Part shown: positions 43,819 to 52,917 of the stretch, in pieces
Position numbering within the stretch: the first letter of the stretch is position 1
Layout: each line of letters starts with the position of its first letter
Assembly (NCBI GenBank): GCA_900315095.1
Contig: OMXS01000001.1
Location: 1 to 64,000 of the forward strand
From: an uncultured Prevotellaceae bacterium
GTDB taxonomy: Bacteria > Bacteroidota > Bacteroidia > Bacteroidales > Bacteroidaceae
Length of the DNA stretch: 64,000 nt
Reading direction: 5' to 3'
Notes under the pieces: generated by a model
What the model was told of the DNA's origin: nothing
Database searches by the model: none
The model's input: the letters and a program-made list of their open reading frames with translations, nothing else
Position numbers and translations under genes: made by a program

Positions 43819-45531
43819 TTACTTCTTCTCAAAGTGGTATATCTGCATTTTCCTTTTTGGCTCCTCGTAGCGTTTCTCGAAACAGTAGCCTTCACTAGCA
43901 AATTGTTTCTCGTTGAGTTTGTAGTCATCCTCTGAGATTAGGAGGAATCCTTTTTGTGGTTTCTCAATATGGAAACTGCCTATACGGTTGCCCAAATAGA
44001 AGTTCACCTCAAAGAAATGAGCAGGGTCGCCCTTTGCTTTCACTCCCACTTCCATATACTCATATAGTTTGCCTTTGGCAATAGGTGCAGCGCGGTCGAT
44101 GTTGGGACATTCTCCCTTGATGCTCTTAACATTCAAGACTGTTGGATTGTAAACTCCGTCAAGTGACAAATAAATGCCCAACACGAGCACTATTGAGGCC
44201 GCAACAGCCATGATACCACGGTTGACGTACTTGCGATATACCCACCACATCACTCCAATGGCAGTGGTAATAATGACTATCAACACTTGCCACCACTGGC
44301 CGATGCTGCCCAACGCTTCCATAGTCATCTGATTCTGAAGCGCATGACGACCATGGAACATAGTGTCGGGAATGTCAACAAACTTCAAGGCGATAAAGGC
44401 TATGAAAAGCAGTATGGAGATAGTTGCAAGTATTCCGTTGAATATGTTCAGCGGCATGGTGCGTTTCTCCCCCATCCACAGCATCATTCTTGCAATGAAA
44501 TAACCGATGAAAGGATATATAGGCATCAGGTAGACCGAACGCTTACTTTGCGGAATGCAATAGAACACAAATATTATCACAATGCTGGTAAGAGCAAAGA
44601 GGTCAATAGGCGAATTGTCACGCAACTTCCAAGCATTGCATATCTTACTCTTGTTCCAAAGGTTCCCAATGTTCTTAAGACAGCCTGTGAGGATTAACGC
44701 AAGAAGAGCCAATAATGTGTAGGGTATCCATCCAGACAAAATGGTGAGGAAATTGTAGTACCACGGTTCGACACACGAGTCATAGCTCATGGTGTTAGTC
44801 ATACGACCGATGTTTTCCTCATACATAAGGTCGAGGAACTCCTGACCACCCTGATGCCACGCTGCCACAAACCATAGTGCATAGGGGATGAGCGACAGCA
44901 CTCCGAACAGCGAAAGCCATCCGAGTGTTTTCCAGAAATTCTCACGTCTCAACAGCATATATACACCCATTACAAGACAGGGGATGATGGAACCTACAGG
45001 CCCCTTAGTCAGAGTGCCGAGTCCCATGAGGAGAATAGCAAGTAGCGGTATGCCGCGCATCCCCCTTTCATACCATCGATACAGACAAAAGAGGGCGCAA
45101 ACGGTAAGTGCCGTTAGCACCATGTCAACACGACAGTTGCCTCCTGCCCGATGTAATTCAAAACTTGTAAAGGCTACAAGCGATGCAGTAAGTGCAAGCG
45201 AGACGGTGGTACGTTTCCTGAAGAAACAAAACGTTGCCATGGTCATGGCAATAAGTGCTAATGCCGACGGCAGTCGTGAAGAACCTTCGGTAACCTTGCC
45301 CTGAACCGCTGATACCGCTGCAACACACCAATGGAAAAATGGTGGTTTGTATGCCATTTCTCCGCCGTTGTTACGTGGCAGCACCCAATTGCCTGTTTCC
45401 AACATGCAGTAAGAAACTATCGACTCGCGTGGCTCGCCCTTTGTATGATAATCTGACAGTCCCAAGAAGGGAAGCATTGTCATTGAACATACTATTATCA
45501 ATAGCCAAAAAGCATTTTTGTACTTAAGCAT
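43819..45531 (-). CDS. ArnT/PMT-like membrane glycosyltransferase
   Basis: The 570-residue protein has about twelve membrane helices and the GT39/GT83 pattern: GEPRESIVSYCML near the first periplasmic loop and KPPFFHW, as in ArnT. These enzymes move a sugar from a polyprenyl phosphate carrier to lipid A or to protein. It faces the ArnC-like GT2 and ArnD-like deacetylase, so together the three may form a lipid A or lipid-linked sugar modification set. Its own promoter is at 45559-45566. Confidence 0.85.
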   Translation of the reverse strand: MLKYKNAFWLLIIVCSMTMLPFLGLSDYHTKGEPRESIVSYCMLETGNWVLPRNNGGEMAYKPPFFHWCVAAVSAVQGKVTEGSSRLPSALALIAMTMATFCFFRKRTTVSLALTASLVAFTSFELHRAGGNCRVDMVLTALTVCALFCLYRWYERGMRGIPLLAILLMGLGTLTKGPVGSIIPCLVMGVYMLLRRENFWKTLGWLSLFGVLSLIPYALWFVAAWHQGGQEFLDLMYEENIGRMTNTMSYDSCVEPWYYNFLTILSGWIPYTLLALLALILTGCLKNIGNLWNKSKICNAWKLRDNSPIDLFALTSIVIIFVFYCIPQSKRSVYLMPIYPFIGYFIARMMLWMGEKRTMPLNIFNGILATISILLFIAFIALKFVDIPDTMFHGRHALQNQMTMEALGSIGQWWQVLIVIITTAIGVMWWVYRKYVNRGIMAVAASIVLVLGIYLSLDGVYNPTVLNVKSIKGECPNIDRAAPIAKGKLYEYMEVGVKAKGDPAHFFEVNFYLGNRIGSFHIEKPQKGFLLISEDDYKLNEKQFASEGYCFEKRYEEPKRKMQIYHFEKK

Positions 45532-45558
45532 TTAAAAAACAATTATCGATAACGGTGG

Positions 45559-45566
45559 CAAAGGTA
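45559..45566 (-). promoter_or_regulatory. -7 box of the ArnT-like gene
   Basis: Minus-strand TACCTTTG, 28 bp before the start at 45531. Confidence 0.65.
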
Positions 45567-45707
45567 CGACTTTTTCTTCACATATATAAGAACACCTCAA
45601 CAAAAAGTGTCCTTTACATCTTTATATGTTACTTCTTTTCATGTGTTTAGGCTGCCCCTCCACAATAAAAATAAACGTTTTTATTTTGTATTGTTTTCGT
45701 TTTGCAC

Positions 45708-45715
45708 TAACTTTG
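45708..45715 (+). promoter_or_regulatory. -7 box of miaB
   Basis: TAACTTTG, 20 bp before the ATG at 45735. Confidence 0.65.
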
Positions 45716-45734
45716 CACCAAAATAATATAATTA

Positions 45735-47147
45735 ATGAAGAAACTTTTTATTGAGACATACGGATGCCAGATGAACGTTGCCGACTCTGAGGTGGTGGCA
45801 TCTGTGATGAAGATGGCGGGATATGACGTGTGCGAAGACATAGCAGACGCTGATGCCGTATTTCTCAACACCTGCTCTGTGCGTGACAACGCTGAGCAGA
45901 AGATTTACCACAGACTGGAAGAGCTAAACGCACTTCGCAATAAAAAGATGAGTGTTGAGCGTAGAGCGCTGAGCGGTAAAACTGCAGAGATTGACGCTGA
46001 TGCCTCTCAACACCCAACACCTAACACCCAACCGCTGATAATCGGCGTGCTCGGCTGCATGGCAGAGCGTGTGAAAGACGACCTGCTCAACAACCATCAT
46101 GCCGATCTCGTAGCTGGTCCTGACTCTTATCTCTCGCTTCCTGACCTTATAGCCCAGGCAGAGACAGGGCACAAAGCAATGAACATAGAGCTTTCTACTA
46201 CCGAGACATATCGCGACATCGTGCCGAAACGTATTTTCGGAGCGAAGATTGGCGGATATGTGAGCATCATGCGCGGGTGCAACAACTTCTGTCATTACTG
46301 CATAGTGCCATACACTCGCGGCCGTGAGCGCAGCCGTGACATCGAGAGCATATTGCGCGAGGTGCGTGACTTGCAAGAACGTGGATACCGAGAGGTGACT
46401 TTACTTGGTCAGAATGTTAACTCTTGGCGCGGTCCGTCTGCTGTAAACGGTGAGCAGGAGGGTTTCCCATATCTTCTGAGACGTGTGGCAGAGGAAGCAC
46501 CTAACATGAGAGTACGATTCACGACATCACATCCAAAGGACATGAGCGACGAGACTTTGCATGTGATTGCAGAGATGCCTAACGTATGCAAGCACATCCA
46601 TCTGCCCGTACAGAGCGGAAGCAACCGCATACTGAAGCTGATGAACCGCAAATATACACGTGAGTGGTATCTCGACCGCGTTGCCGCCATTCGCCGAATC
46701 ATCCCCGATTGCGGGCTGTCTACTGACATCTTCGTGGGATATCATGACGAGACAGAGGAGGATCACCAATTGTCGTTGTCGCTGATGCGTGAAGTGAGCT
46801 ACGACTCTGCGTTTATGTTCAAGTACTCTGAACGTCCTGGAACATACGCATCAAAGCATCTGCCTGACAATGTTCCTGAGGAAGTGAAACTGAAACGACT
46901 CTCGGAGCTCATTGCTCTGCAAACGCAAATCTCAGCCGAGCAAAACAAGAAGGATGTGGGCAAAGAGTTTGATGTCCTGGTGGAAAACTTCTCAAAGCGT
47001 TCGCGTGAACAACTGTGCGGTCGTAACGAGCAGAACAAGATGGTGGTGTTCAACAAGGGCAACCACCACATTGGAGAGACGGTGCGCGTGCGCATCACTG
47101 GCTCATCAAGTGCCACACTTCTGGGAGAGCTTGTTGACAAGGAATAG
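45735..47147 (+). CDS. miaB: tRNA-2-methylthio-N6-dimethylallyladenosine synthase
   Basis: The 470-residue radical-SAM enzyme adds a methylthio group to A37 of tRNAs. The first iron-sulfur cluster is held by Cys11, Cys47 and Cys108; the radical-SAM CxxxCxxC is Cys182, Cys186, Cys189 (RGCNNFCHYC). A TRAM domain ends the protein. Between IYHRLEELNAL and LIIGVLGCMAER about 28 residues (71-99) are extra compared with the usual family spacing and are encoded by two inverted heptanucleotide arrays (45947-46031). All active-site residues are intact, so the insertion is tolerated. xerD follows after 35 bp. Confidence 0.97.
   Translation: MKKLFIETYGCQMNVADSEVVASVMKMAGYDVCEDIADADAVFLNTCSVRDNAEQKIYHRLEELNALRNKKMSVERRALSGKTAEIDADASQHPTPNTQPLIIGVLGCMAERVKDDLLNNHHADLVAGPDSYLSLPDLIAQAETGHKAMNIELSTTETYRDIVPKRIFGAKIGGYVSIMRGCNNFCHYCIVPYTRGRERSRDIESILREVRDLQERGYREVTLLGQNVNSWRGPSAVNGEQEGFPYLLRRVAEEAPNMRVRFTTSHPKDMSDETLHVIAEMPNVCKHIHLPVQSGSNRILKLMNRKYTREWYLDRVAAIRRIIPDCGLSTDIFVGYHDETEEDHQLSLSLMREVSYDSAFMFKYSERPGTYASKHLPDNVPEEVKLKRLSELIALQTQISAEQNKKDVGKEFDVLVENFSKRSREQLCGRNEQNKMVVFNKGNHHIGETVRVRITGSSSATLLGELVDKE
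45947..46031 (+). repeat. Paired heptanucleotide arrays inserted in miaB
   Basis: Left array (45947-45974) with GTTGAGC and GCTGAGC units; right array (46004-46031) with CACCCAA (twice) and CACCTAA. The right arm is inverted relative to the left, as after metK. The 85 bp insert keeps the reading frame. Confidence 0.7.
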
Positions 47148-47182
47148 TCCCTAGATGTCCATATAATCAAAAAGAACATAGC

Positions 47183-48094
47183 ATGTCCGGCAATGCTGAC
47201 CTGATGAAGGCTTACAACAGGTACCTGCGGCTGCAACGGGGTTATTCCCCTAACACGCTGGAGGCATATCAACGTGATGTCAAGAAACTGTTCGACTTCC
47301 TAGAAGGTGAGGGCATCAATCCGCTAGATGCTAAGCTTGATGACCTTCAGCAGTTTGCTGCGTCGCTCCATGACATCGGAATAGGTGCAAAGTCTCAATG
47401 CAGAATACTAAGCGGAGTGCGCTCGTTCTATCATTTCATGGTACTTGACAGACGCCTTGAAGACGACCCCTCGGAACTCCTTGAGAGTCCGCAGACAGGC
47501 AAACACCTGCCGGAAGTGCTTTCAACGGAGGAGGTGGACATGCTGGAAGCTGTCATCGATGTCTCTAAGTGGGAAGGACACCGCAACCGCGCAATCATCG
47601 AGATGCTATTCTCTTGCGGCCTTCGAGTGAGCGAGCTGGTTAATCTCCCGTTGTCGAACCTTTACCTTGAGGAGCATTTTATACGTGTTTTCGGCAAGGG
47701 AAGCAAAGAACGGCTGGTGCCAATATCCGACCGTGCCATTAAGGAACTGAAACTCTGGTTCGATGTTAGATGCCACATGAAGATAAAACCTGGGGAAGAA
47801 GACTATGTGTTCTTGAACCGTCGAGGTGTCCATCTGACGCGCACTATGGTGCTAATTTTCATAAAGAACTACGCGAAAGATGCGGGAATAGAGAAGACAA
47901 TATCACCTCACACGTTGCGACATTCCTTCGCCACGGCTCTGCTTGAGGGCGGTGCTGACCTGCGAGCGATACAAGCGATGCTGGGACATGAAAACATTGG
48001 AACCACCGAAATATACACCCATGTGAGCACCAAGACACTACGCGAGGAGATATTGATGCATCATCCGAGAAACAAAAAGAATTTGGAATCGTGA
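47183..48094 (+). CDS. xerD: Site-specific tyrosine recombinase XerD
   Basis: The 303-residue protein has an N-terminal SAM-like domain (about 5-85) and a catalytic domain with Arg148 (CGLRVSEL), Lys172 or Lys175 (GKGSKERLVP), His243 and Arg246 (HTLRHSF), His269 (LGHE) and Tyr278 (IYTHV). It resolves chromosome dimers with XerC at dif. There is no phage or transposon gene near, so it is the housekeeping recombinase and not an integrase. The U32 gene follows with overlapping or near-overlapping ends. Confidence 0.93.
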   Translation: MSGNADLMKAYNRYLRLQRGYSPNTLEAYQRDVKKLFDFLEGEGINPLDAKLDDLQQFAASLHDIGIGAKSQCRILSGVRSFYHFMVLDRRLEDDPSELLESPQTGKHLPEVLSTEEVDMLEAVIDVSKWEGHRNRAIIEMLFSCGLRVSELVNLPLSNLYLEEHFIRVFGKGSKERLVPISDRAIKELKLWFDVRCHMKIKPGEEDYVFLNRRGVHLTRTMVLIFIKNYAKDAGIEKTISPHTLRHSFATALLEGGADLRAIQAMLGHENIGTTEIYTHVSTKTLREEILMHHPRNKKNLES

Positions 48095-48105
48095 ATTTTG
48101 ATGTT

Positions 48106-49392
48106 ATGAACAACGATATAAATAAAGAGTTTTTCCCTATTGAGGGAACAGAAGAAGGGCTTTTCGAGATAATGGCACCCGTGGGAAGCCGCGAGAGTCT
48201 TGCTGCCGCAATACAAGCGGGAGCCGACTCGGTGTATTTCGGCATCGGAAAACTGAACATGCGGTCGCATAGTGCTAATCATTTCACCATCGACGACTTG
48301 CGCGATATCGCACGAGAGTGTGACGAACATGGCATAAAGACATACCTCACGGTGAACACCATCATCTACGGCGAGGACATAGAGACGATGCACGAGATTG
48401 TTGATGCTGCCCACGAAGCAGGCATTTCGGCAGTCATTGCAAGTGACATTGCCGTGATGACATACTGCCGAAAGATAGGTCAGGAGGTGCATCTCTCCAC
48501 ACAACTCAATATCTCTAACATCGAGGCATTGCGCTTCTATGCACAGTTTGCCGATGTTGTGGTGCTTGCCCGCGAACTGAACATGCAGCAGGTAGCCGAC
48601 ATCTATTGCCAGATAGTGGAGCAGAACATCTGCGGTCCCAACGGAAAACTCGTTCGCATAGAGATGTTCTGTCACGGAGCGTTGTGCATGGCGATAAGCG
48701 GCAAGTGCTATCTTTCGCTCGACAACACGATGCGCTCTGCCAACCGCGGGGCTTGCATGCAGTTGTGCCGCCGCTCGTATATCGTCACCGACCGCGAGAC
48801 AGGCACCGAACTGGAGGTGGACAACAAGTACATCATGAGTCCAAAGGACTTGAAGACCATCCGTTTCATCGACAAGATGATGGCTGCCGGCGTGCGAGTG
48901 TTCAAGATAGAGGGCCGCGCCCGCAGCGCAGAGTATGTCTATACTGTGGTGAAATGCTATAAGGAAGCTATCCGCGCGGTGCTCGATGGCACATTCACTT
49001 CTGAGAAGAAAGACGAGTGGGACACACAACTCGCCACCGTATTCAACCGCGGTTTCTGGGATGGTTATTATCTCGGGCAGCAACTGGGAGAGTGGAACAG
49101 CGAGTATGGAAGCAGCGCCACCGAGCGCAAACAGTATGTTGGCAAAGGCGTGAAGTACTTCTCTAAACTCGGAGTGGCGGAGTTTACCGTTGAGGCATGT
49201 GAGTTCGAGCCTGGCGACAAGATGCTTATCACAGGTCCAACGACTGGCGTTATCTATGTCACACCCGAAGAGATTCACGGCGATAACGGTCCTGTCAATG
49301 TTGCACGTCAAGGAACGCGCGTCAGCATCGCCGTTCCTGAGAAAGTGAGACCAAGTGACAAGTTGTTTAAGATTATAAAAGTAGAAAAGTAA
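48106..49392 (+). CDS. U32 family peptidase (RlhA/YegQ-like)
   Basis: The 428-residue protein starts at the ATG at 48106, or at a GTG at 48091 that overlaps the xerD stop. It begins FEIMAPVGSRESL, the U32 opening, and carries the cysteine-rich family motif EMFCHGALCMAISGKCYLS (about 187-205) followed by CMQLCRR. U32 proteins in bacteria include 5-hydroxycytidine and hydroxyuridine synthases of rRNA and tRNA (RlhA, TrhP) and collagenase-like peptidases. The cysteines favour an RNA-modifying role, which fits neighbours such as miaB and a SpoU methylase. Confidence 0.88.
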   Translation: MNNDINKEFFPIEGTEEGLFEIMAPVGSRESLAAAIQAGADSVYFGIGKLNMRSHSANHFTIDDLRDIARECDEHGIKTYLTVNTIIYGEDIETMHEIVDAAHEAGISAVIASDIAVMTYCRKIGQEVHLSTQLNISNIEALRFYAQFADVVVLARELNMQQVADIYCQIVEQNICGPNGKLVRIEMFCHGALCMAISGKCYLSLDNTMRSANRGACMQLCRRSYIVTDRETGTELEVDNKYIMSPKDLKTIRFIDKMMAAGVRVFKIEGRARSAEYVYTVVKCYKEAIRAVLDGTFTSEKKDEWDTQLATVFNRGFWDGYYLGQQLGEWNSEYGSSATERKQYVGKGVKYFSKLGVAEFTVEACEFEPGDKMLITGPTTGVIYVTPEEIHGDNGPVNVARQGTRVSIAVPEKVRPSDKLFKIIKVEK

Positions 49393-49429
49393 ACGGTTGA
49401 CGTTTTCACACGTCTGCCATATAAAACAT

Positions 49430-49852
49430 ATGAAAGAAATAAACGAACTGCAAGACGAAGTTATAGAGGAGTTCTCTGACTTCGAAGACTGGATGGACAA
49501 ATACCAGTTACTTATCGACCTCGGCAACGAACAGGAGCCGCTGGACGACAAATATAAAACCGAAAGCAACCTCATCGATGGCTGCCAGAGTCGCGTGTGG
49601 TTACAAGCCGACTACAAAGACGGGGCGCTGTGGTTCACCGCAGAGAGCGACGCACTTATAGTGAAGGGCATCGTGGCTCTTCTCATCCGCGTGCTCAGCG
49701 GACATACTCCGCAGGAGATTCTCGATGCCGACCTCTATTTTATCGACCGCATCGGACTTCGCGAACACCTGTCCCCCACTCGCTCTAACGGTCTGCTGGC
49801 AATGGTGAAGCAGATAAAGGCGTACGCGCTAGCGTATAAGATGAAGGGTTAG
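49430..49852 (+). CDS. sufE: SufE family cysteine desulfurase partner
   Basis: The 140-residue protein takes sulfur from SufS and passes it to the SUF iron-sulfur scaffold. The active cysteine is Cys52 in LIDGCQSRVW. I use the ATG at 49430 since the longer frame begins before the previous stop is cleared and has no family support. It lies in a run of RNA-modification genes that need iron-sulfur clusters (miaB). Confidence 0.92.
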   Translation: MKEINELQDEVIEEFSDFEDWMDKYQLLIDLGNEQEPLDDKYKTESNLIDGCQSRVWLQADYKDGALWFTAESDALIVKGIVALLIRVLSGHTPQEILDADLYFIDRIGLREHLSPTRSNGLLAMVKQIKAYALAYKMKG

Positions 49853-49876
49853 TTGTAGCAAACAAAGATACTATCC

Positions 49877-50431
49877 ATGCGCAAACTACGGACAATAGAA
49901 ATGCACCGAATGTCGGTGGAGGACTTCCGGGAGTCGGAGAAGATACCGCTCACGGTGGTGCTCGATGACGTCCGCTCGATGTACAACATCGGTTCGGTGT
50001 TCCGAACGAGCGATGCTTTCCGTGTGGAGGAGGTGCTTTTGTGCGGCATCACCGCCACTCCGCCTCATCCAGAGATTCACAAGACGGCGCTCGGAGGTGA
50101 GGACAGCGTGGCATGGAAGTATTTCCCCACAGCAATGGAGGCCGTTGAATACCTTCACAAGAAGCACACTTTGGTTTATTCCATCGAGCAATGCGAAGGC
50201 TCAACGATGCTTGGCGACATCGACACTCTCCCCGTTTTCTCTTCTCAAGAGTCACAAAGGGCGGCGATAGTCTTTGGAAACGAAGTGAAGGGAGTGCATC
50301 AGGAAGTTATTGACTATAGCGACGGATGCATCGAGATACCGCAATACGGCACCAAGCACTCGCTTAACGTCTCCGTAACTGCCGGCATCGTCATCTGGGA
50401 GTTTGCCCGACGGATGATTCAACGTATATAA
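49877..50431 (+). CDS. SpoU/TrmH family RNA methyltransferase
   Basis: The 184-residue protein has the SPOUT motifs LDDVRSMYNIGSVFRTSDAF (motif 1, in part), IVFGNEVKGV (motif 2) and IPQYGTKHSLNVSV (motif 3). These bind SAM through a trefoil knot and methylate a ribose 2'-OH in tRNA or rRNA. The short length, without an N-terminal RNA-binding domain, is like TrmH or TrmL. It ends the miaB-xerD-U32-sufE strand run at a terminator. Confidence 0.93.
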   Translation: MRKLRTIEMHRMSVEDFRESEKIPLTVVLDDVRSMYNIGSVFRTSDAFRVEEVLLCGITATPPHPEIHKTALGGEDSVAWKYFPTAMEAVEYLHKKHTLVYSIEQCEGSTMLGDIDTLPVFSSQESQRAAIVFGNEVKGVHQEVIDYSDGCIEIPQYGTKHSLNVSVTAGIVIWEFARRMIQRI

Positions 50432-50452
50432 GACGCCACACTAAAGATAAAC

Positions 50453-50488
50453 AAAGCGTGCATCATTTCACAATGACGCACGCTTTTT
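50453..50488 (+). terminator. Terminator after the SpoU gene
   Basis: AAAGCGTGC (50453-50461) and GCACGCTTT (50478-50486) with an inner CATT/AATG pair, then TTTTT. Confidence 0.85.
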
Positions 50489-50542
50489 CTTAGTCAAGTC
50501 ATTTTATTTAATTAAAGTATGAATAAACGGAGAAACATGTTT

Positions 50543-51397
50543 TCATCTCTCCTTAAGGTATTCTATTGAAGAGTTGAGCATTGTCTTTATCATGTCGTCA
50601 TCAGTCTTTTGCATCATCTTCTCCAGTTGTTCGGCGCACATTGCTGCCTCCGAATGGCTCAGGCTGTCGGCATTCTTACTCATTTCATATAATTTTGTGG
50701 CAACAACTGTTGACATATTGCCTTTAGGATGCTTCAAGAAGTTCTTCCGATAGAGGTTAAACTGCGTCAGCCAGTCGGTAGAACTCATGTCCTTAGACAT
50801 TTCAAAGTCCTTTAAACTGCCTAAAGAACCAAGCATGTCACCATTAATTACTGTCACCGTTGTCTTCTTTTGTTGTGGCATTCGTGCGTATGCAATGGCT
50901 ATTCTTCCTTGTCCAACGTTCTCTTTCTTGCCCCTGACGTCATCGTCTACCTTTTCCCATTCAATGATATAGGCATATCGGAATCCATCTTTTGACTTAT
51001 CGACGAAGTTCACTTGTATGTAGTTGTAGTATTCATAACCTATCACAAGTCCTTCATTGTCGTTATACATCACCTTTCGCTGCCTGTAAACAGCCTCAGG
51101 CGAAGAACTGCTTTCCCAGTTTTCCTCGTATGCATCCTCACTATCTTTCTTCACCGCCTCTTTCAGCATGTCCAGCAGTTTCAAGTCTTTTGGAGCCAGA
51201 GTGAATGTATATGCATCCAGCCGCCCTTCCATTTCACCCGTCTCTGGATTGCGGTTCTTGTGATGCGACTCGGTGTAGTTCACCCGCGTATCATCCAGAA
51301 ACTCATCAATGGCACGCTTGATATTCTCTTGCGCCTGCACGGTTCCCACAGCCATAAGCAGGCAAATCATCAACGAAAGTGTTCTTGTTGTTTTCAT
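50543..51397 (-). CDS. Exported protein in an ECF sigma operon
   Basis: The 284-residue protein has a signal peptide (cut near VQAQ, residue 23), a conserved-looking middle (EGRLDAYTFTLAPKDLK, about 57-75) and a helical C-terminus. I do not recognise a named family. Its start overlaps the stop of the membrane protein before it (51394-51397, ATGA), so it is the third gene of a tightly coupled unit: sigma factor, membrane regulator, exported protein. The exported protein may sense or protect against envelope damage. Confidence 0.7.
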   Translation of the reverse strand: MKTTRTLSLMICLLMAVGTVQAQENIKRAIDEFLDDTRVNYTESHHKNRNPETGEMEGRLDAYTFTLAPKDLKLLDMLKEAVKKDSEDAYEENWESSSSPEAVYRQRKVMYNDNEGLVIGYEYYNYIQVNFVDKSKDGFRYAYIIEWEKVDDDVRGKKENVGQGRIAIAYARMPQQKKTTVTVINGDMLGSLGSLKDFEMSKDMSSTDWLTQFNLYRKNFLKHPKGNMSTVVATKLYEMSKNADSLSHSEAAMCAEQLEKMMQKTDDDMIKTMLNSSIEYLKER

Positions 51398-52062
51398 AAT
51401 TCTGTAATTATTTGATTTTCATTGTTTTCAAAACAGATGCTGCCATCTTCCATATAGACGGCGCGGTAGCCGCGAGCCTCCATCTGAGAGATGATTACTT
51501 GTCGCCTCAGTTCAGCCATTTCTTCCTCCATCTCAGCCATTTCCTCGCGCAGTTTCTTGTTCTCGGCAATCACCATCTCGATGCTTTCGTTGTCAGAAAG
51601 AGTCTTTTTCGGCTTGCTCGCCTTATGCCTTCTGCTTTTGACGATGCTCATTGGCTGTGGCTTTTGCACGTTTGCTATGGGTTTCTCATTGTTATACTCA
51701 TTTTTCACGGGAGTAGTGACCGCCTTTTCCATTTGCTTTTGTTGTGTAATCATAGGTTCTTGCCTCTCTTTAAGAACCAAAGTAAGAGTTAAAATACCCA
51801 GCAGAAGCACCGCCGCCGCTGCCATCCAGCGCAACATCTTCACCTTTCTTGCGCCTCCCTTGTTTACCTGTTTGGCAGCACAAACATCACCTTGCATTCC
51901 GTCTGCGAACCAACGGAACATCGTATGATAGTCAGTCAGCCGCTCAGGGACATCGTCTCGACTGAAATATTCTTCCAGAATGCGTTCCTCCTCCACGTTT
52001 GTTTCGCCGTCGAGAAACCTTTGTAACAAAGCGTCTATTTCCTTTTCCGATATTCTATTCAT
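51394..52062 (-). CDS. Probable membrane anti-sigma factor
   Basis: The 222-residue protein has a helical N-terminal part (about 1-70), one membrane helix (about 78-97) and an outer coiled coil (about 160-195, KKLREEMAEMEEEMAELRRQ). The N-terminal helices that could hold a sigma factor, the single helix and the overlap of 8 bp with the sigma gene and 4 bp with the exported gene fit an anti-sigma role. The N-terminal DGETNVEEERILEEYFS segment is like Bacteroidetes anti-sigma proteins. No zinc motif is seen. Confidence 0.75.
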   Translation of the reverse strand: MNRISEKEIDALLQRFLDGETNVEEERILEEYFSRDDVPERLTDYHTMFRWFADGMQGDVCAAKQVNKGGARKVKMLRWMAAAAVLLLGILTLTLVLKERQEPMITQQKQMEKAVTTPVKNEYNNEKPIANVQKPQPMSIVKSRRHKASKPKKTLSDNESIEMVIAENKKLREEMAEMEEEMAELRRQVIISQMEARGYRAVYMEDGSICFENNENQIITEL

Positions 52063-52558
52063 GTTTTTTCCTCCTTCTTATTTCATCAAGTAGTGTGCGC
52101 CGAGCCCTTGAGAGTAGTGTCGATACCGATGTTTCGGCTATTCCTAAGCGACTGGCTATCTCTTCATTGCTTAGGTGTTCCACCTGTCTCATGCCAAGAA
52201 TGGCATACTGAGTAGGCGGCAACTGTCGGAGTCTTTGCCTGAGCCAACTCTCTTCTTCAGCCGCTTCCAGACTTTCATCGGGCGTGTCGTGCAAAGCCAC
52301 AAACCTCACTTCGTTCCCGCAGAGCGGCATAGTGCGCCGTTTTCTCAGAATGTCAATGGTCATGTTTCGTGCCATTACGGCTGACAACCTCTCCATACGG
52401 GCTGTGTCCTTGATGTCATCGAGCATCTGCCACAGCCTCAACATCACTTCCTGGGCGATGTCTTCTGCCTCCGCGATGTCTGCACCTTGCCCTCTACTTA
52501 TTGCCAGAGCGCGTTGGCGCAATGTCGTTGCCTTCTCTTCAAATGCTCTTATGTCCAT
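52055..52558 (-). CDS. ECF RNA polymerase sigma factor
   Basis: The 167-residue protein has region 2 (about 5-75, EAEDIAQEVMLRLWQMLDD) and region 4 (about 110-160, LSNEEIASRLGIAETSVSTLLSRARRTLL). It is the first gene of the coupled operon 52558-50543. The promoter motif in front of the other ECF gene (17967-17998) is absent, so its specificity probably differs. Upstream lies a set of 22-bp repeats (52711-52842). Confidence 0.9.
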   Translation of the reverse strand: MDIRAFEEKATTLRQRALAISRGQGADIAEAEDIAQEVMLRLWQMLDDIKDTARMERLSAVMARNMTIDILRKRRTMPLCGNEVRFVALHDTPDESLEAAEEESWLRQRLRQLPPTQYAILGMRQVEHLSNEEIASRLGIAETSVSTLLSRARRTLLDEIRRRKKHE

Positions 52559-52710
52559 GTTGTCTGTCGTTGATTATATAACGTAAAAGCATGATTATTT
52601 CAAACAGACATTAACAAATAATAACGTTTCATTCCCTGTTTTTAGGCTAAAAAACACCATTTTTCATGCCTCTTGTAACTATTTGTATTTCAACAAGATA
52701 CAAATGGGGT

Positions 52711-52842
52711 AACAAAGTTAATAACATAGTCGAACAAAGTTAATAAGATTGTTGAACAAAGTTATTAACTTTGTCTCCTCACTAAGCATCTTTTAGAACC
52801 TCACTAAGCATCTTTTGGAACCTCATTCGATATCTTTGGCGG
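52711..52842. repeat. Six consecutive 22-bp units in two subfamilies
   Basis: Units 1-3 (52711-52776) begin AACAAAGTTAATAA or a variant; units 4-6 (52777-52842) begin CCTCACTAAGCATCTTTT, the last one degenerate. The unit length is exactly 22 bp, two helical turns. Units 1-3 carry CAAAGTTA, a minus-strand -7 box, and unit 6 carries TATCTTTG, a plus-strand -7 box. The rest of the gap 52559-52990 holds no gene. Confidence 0.7.
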
Positions 52843-52917
52843 AGTAAGGAAGTACATTTGTAATTGCCAATATTGATGTATGTTGAGCGTATTATTAGTA
52901 AATAAAAGATTAATATT

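Noticed and set aside
47183-48094. XerD as the integrase of a mobile element
   Set aside because: It has the size and context of the housekeeping recombinase; no att-like direct repeats or phage and conjugation genes lie nearby.
52711-52842. 22-bp units as a possible CRISPR array
   Set aside because: Repeats are directly adjacent without unique spacers, in two subfamilies, and no cas gene is present.
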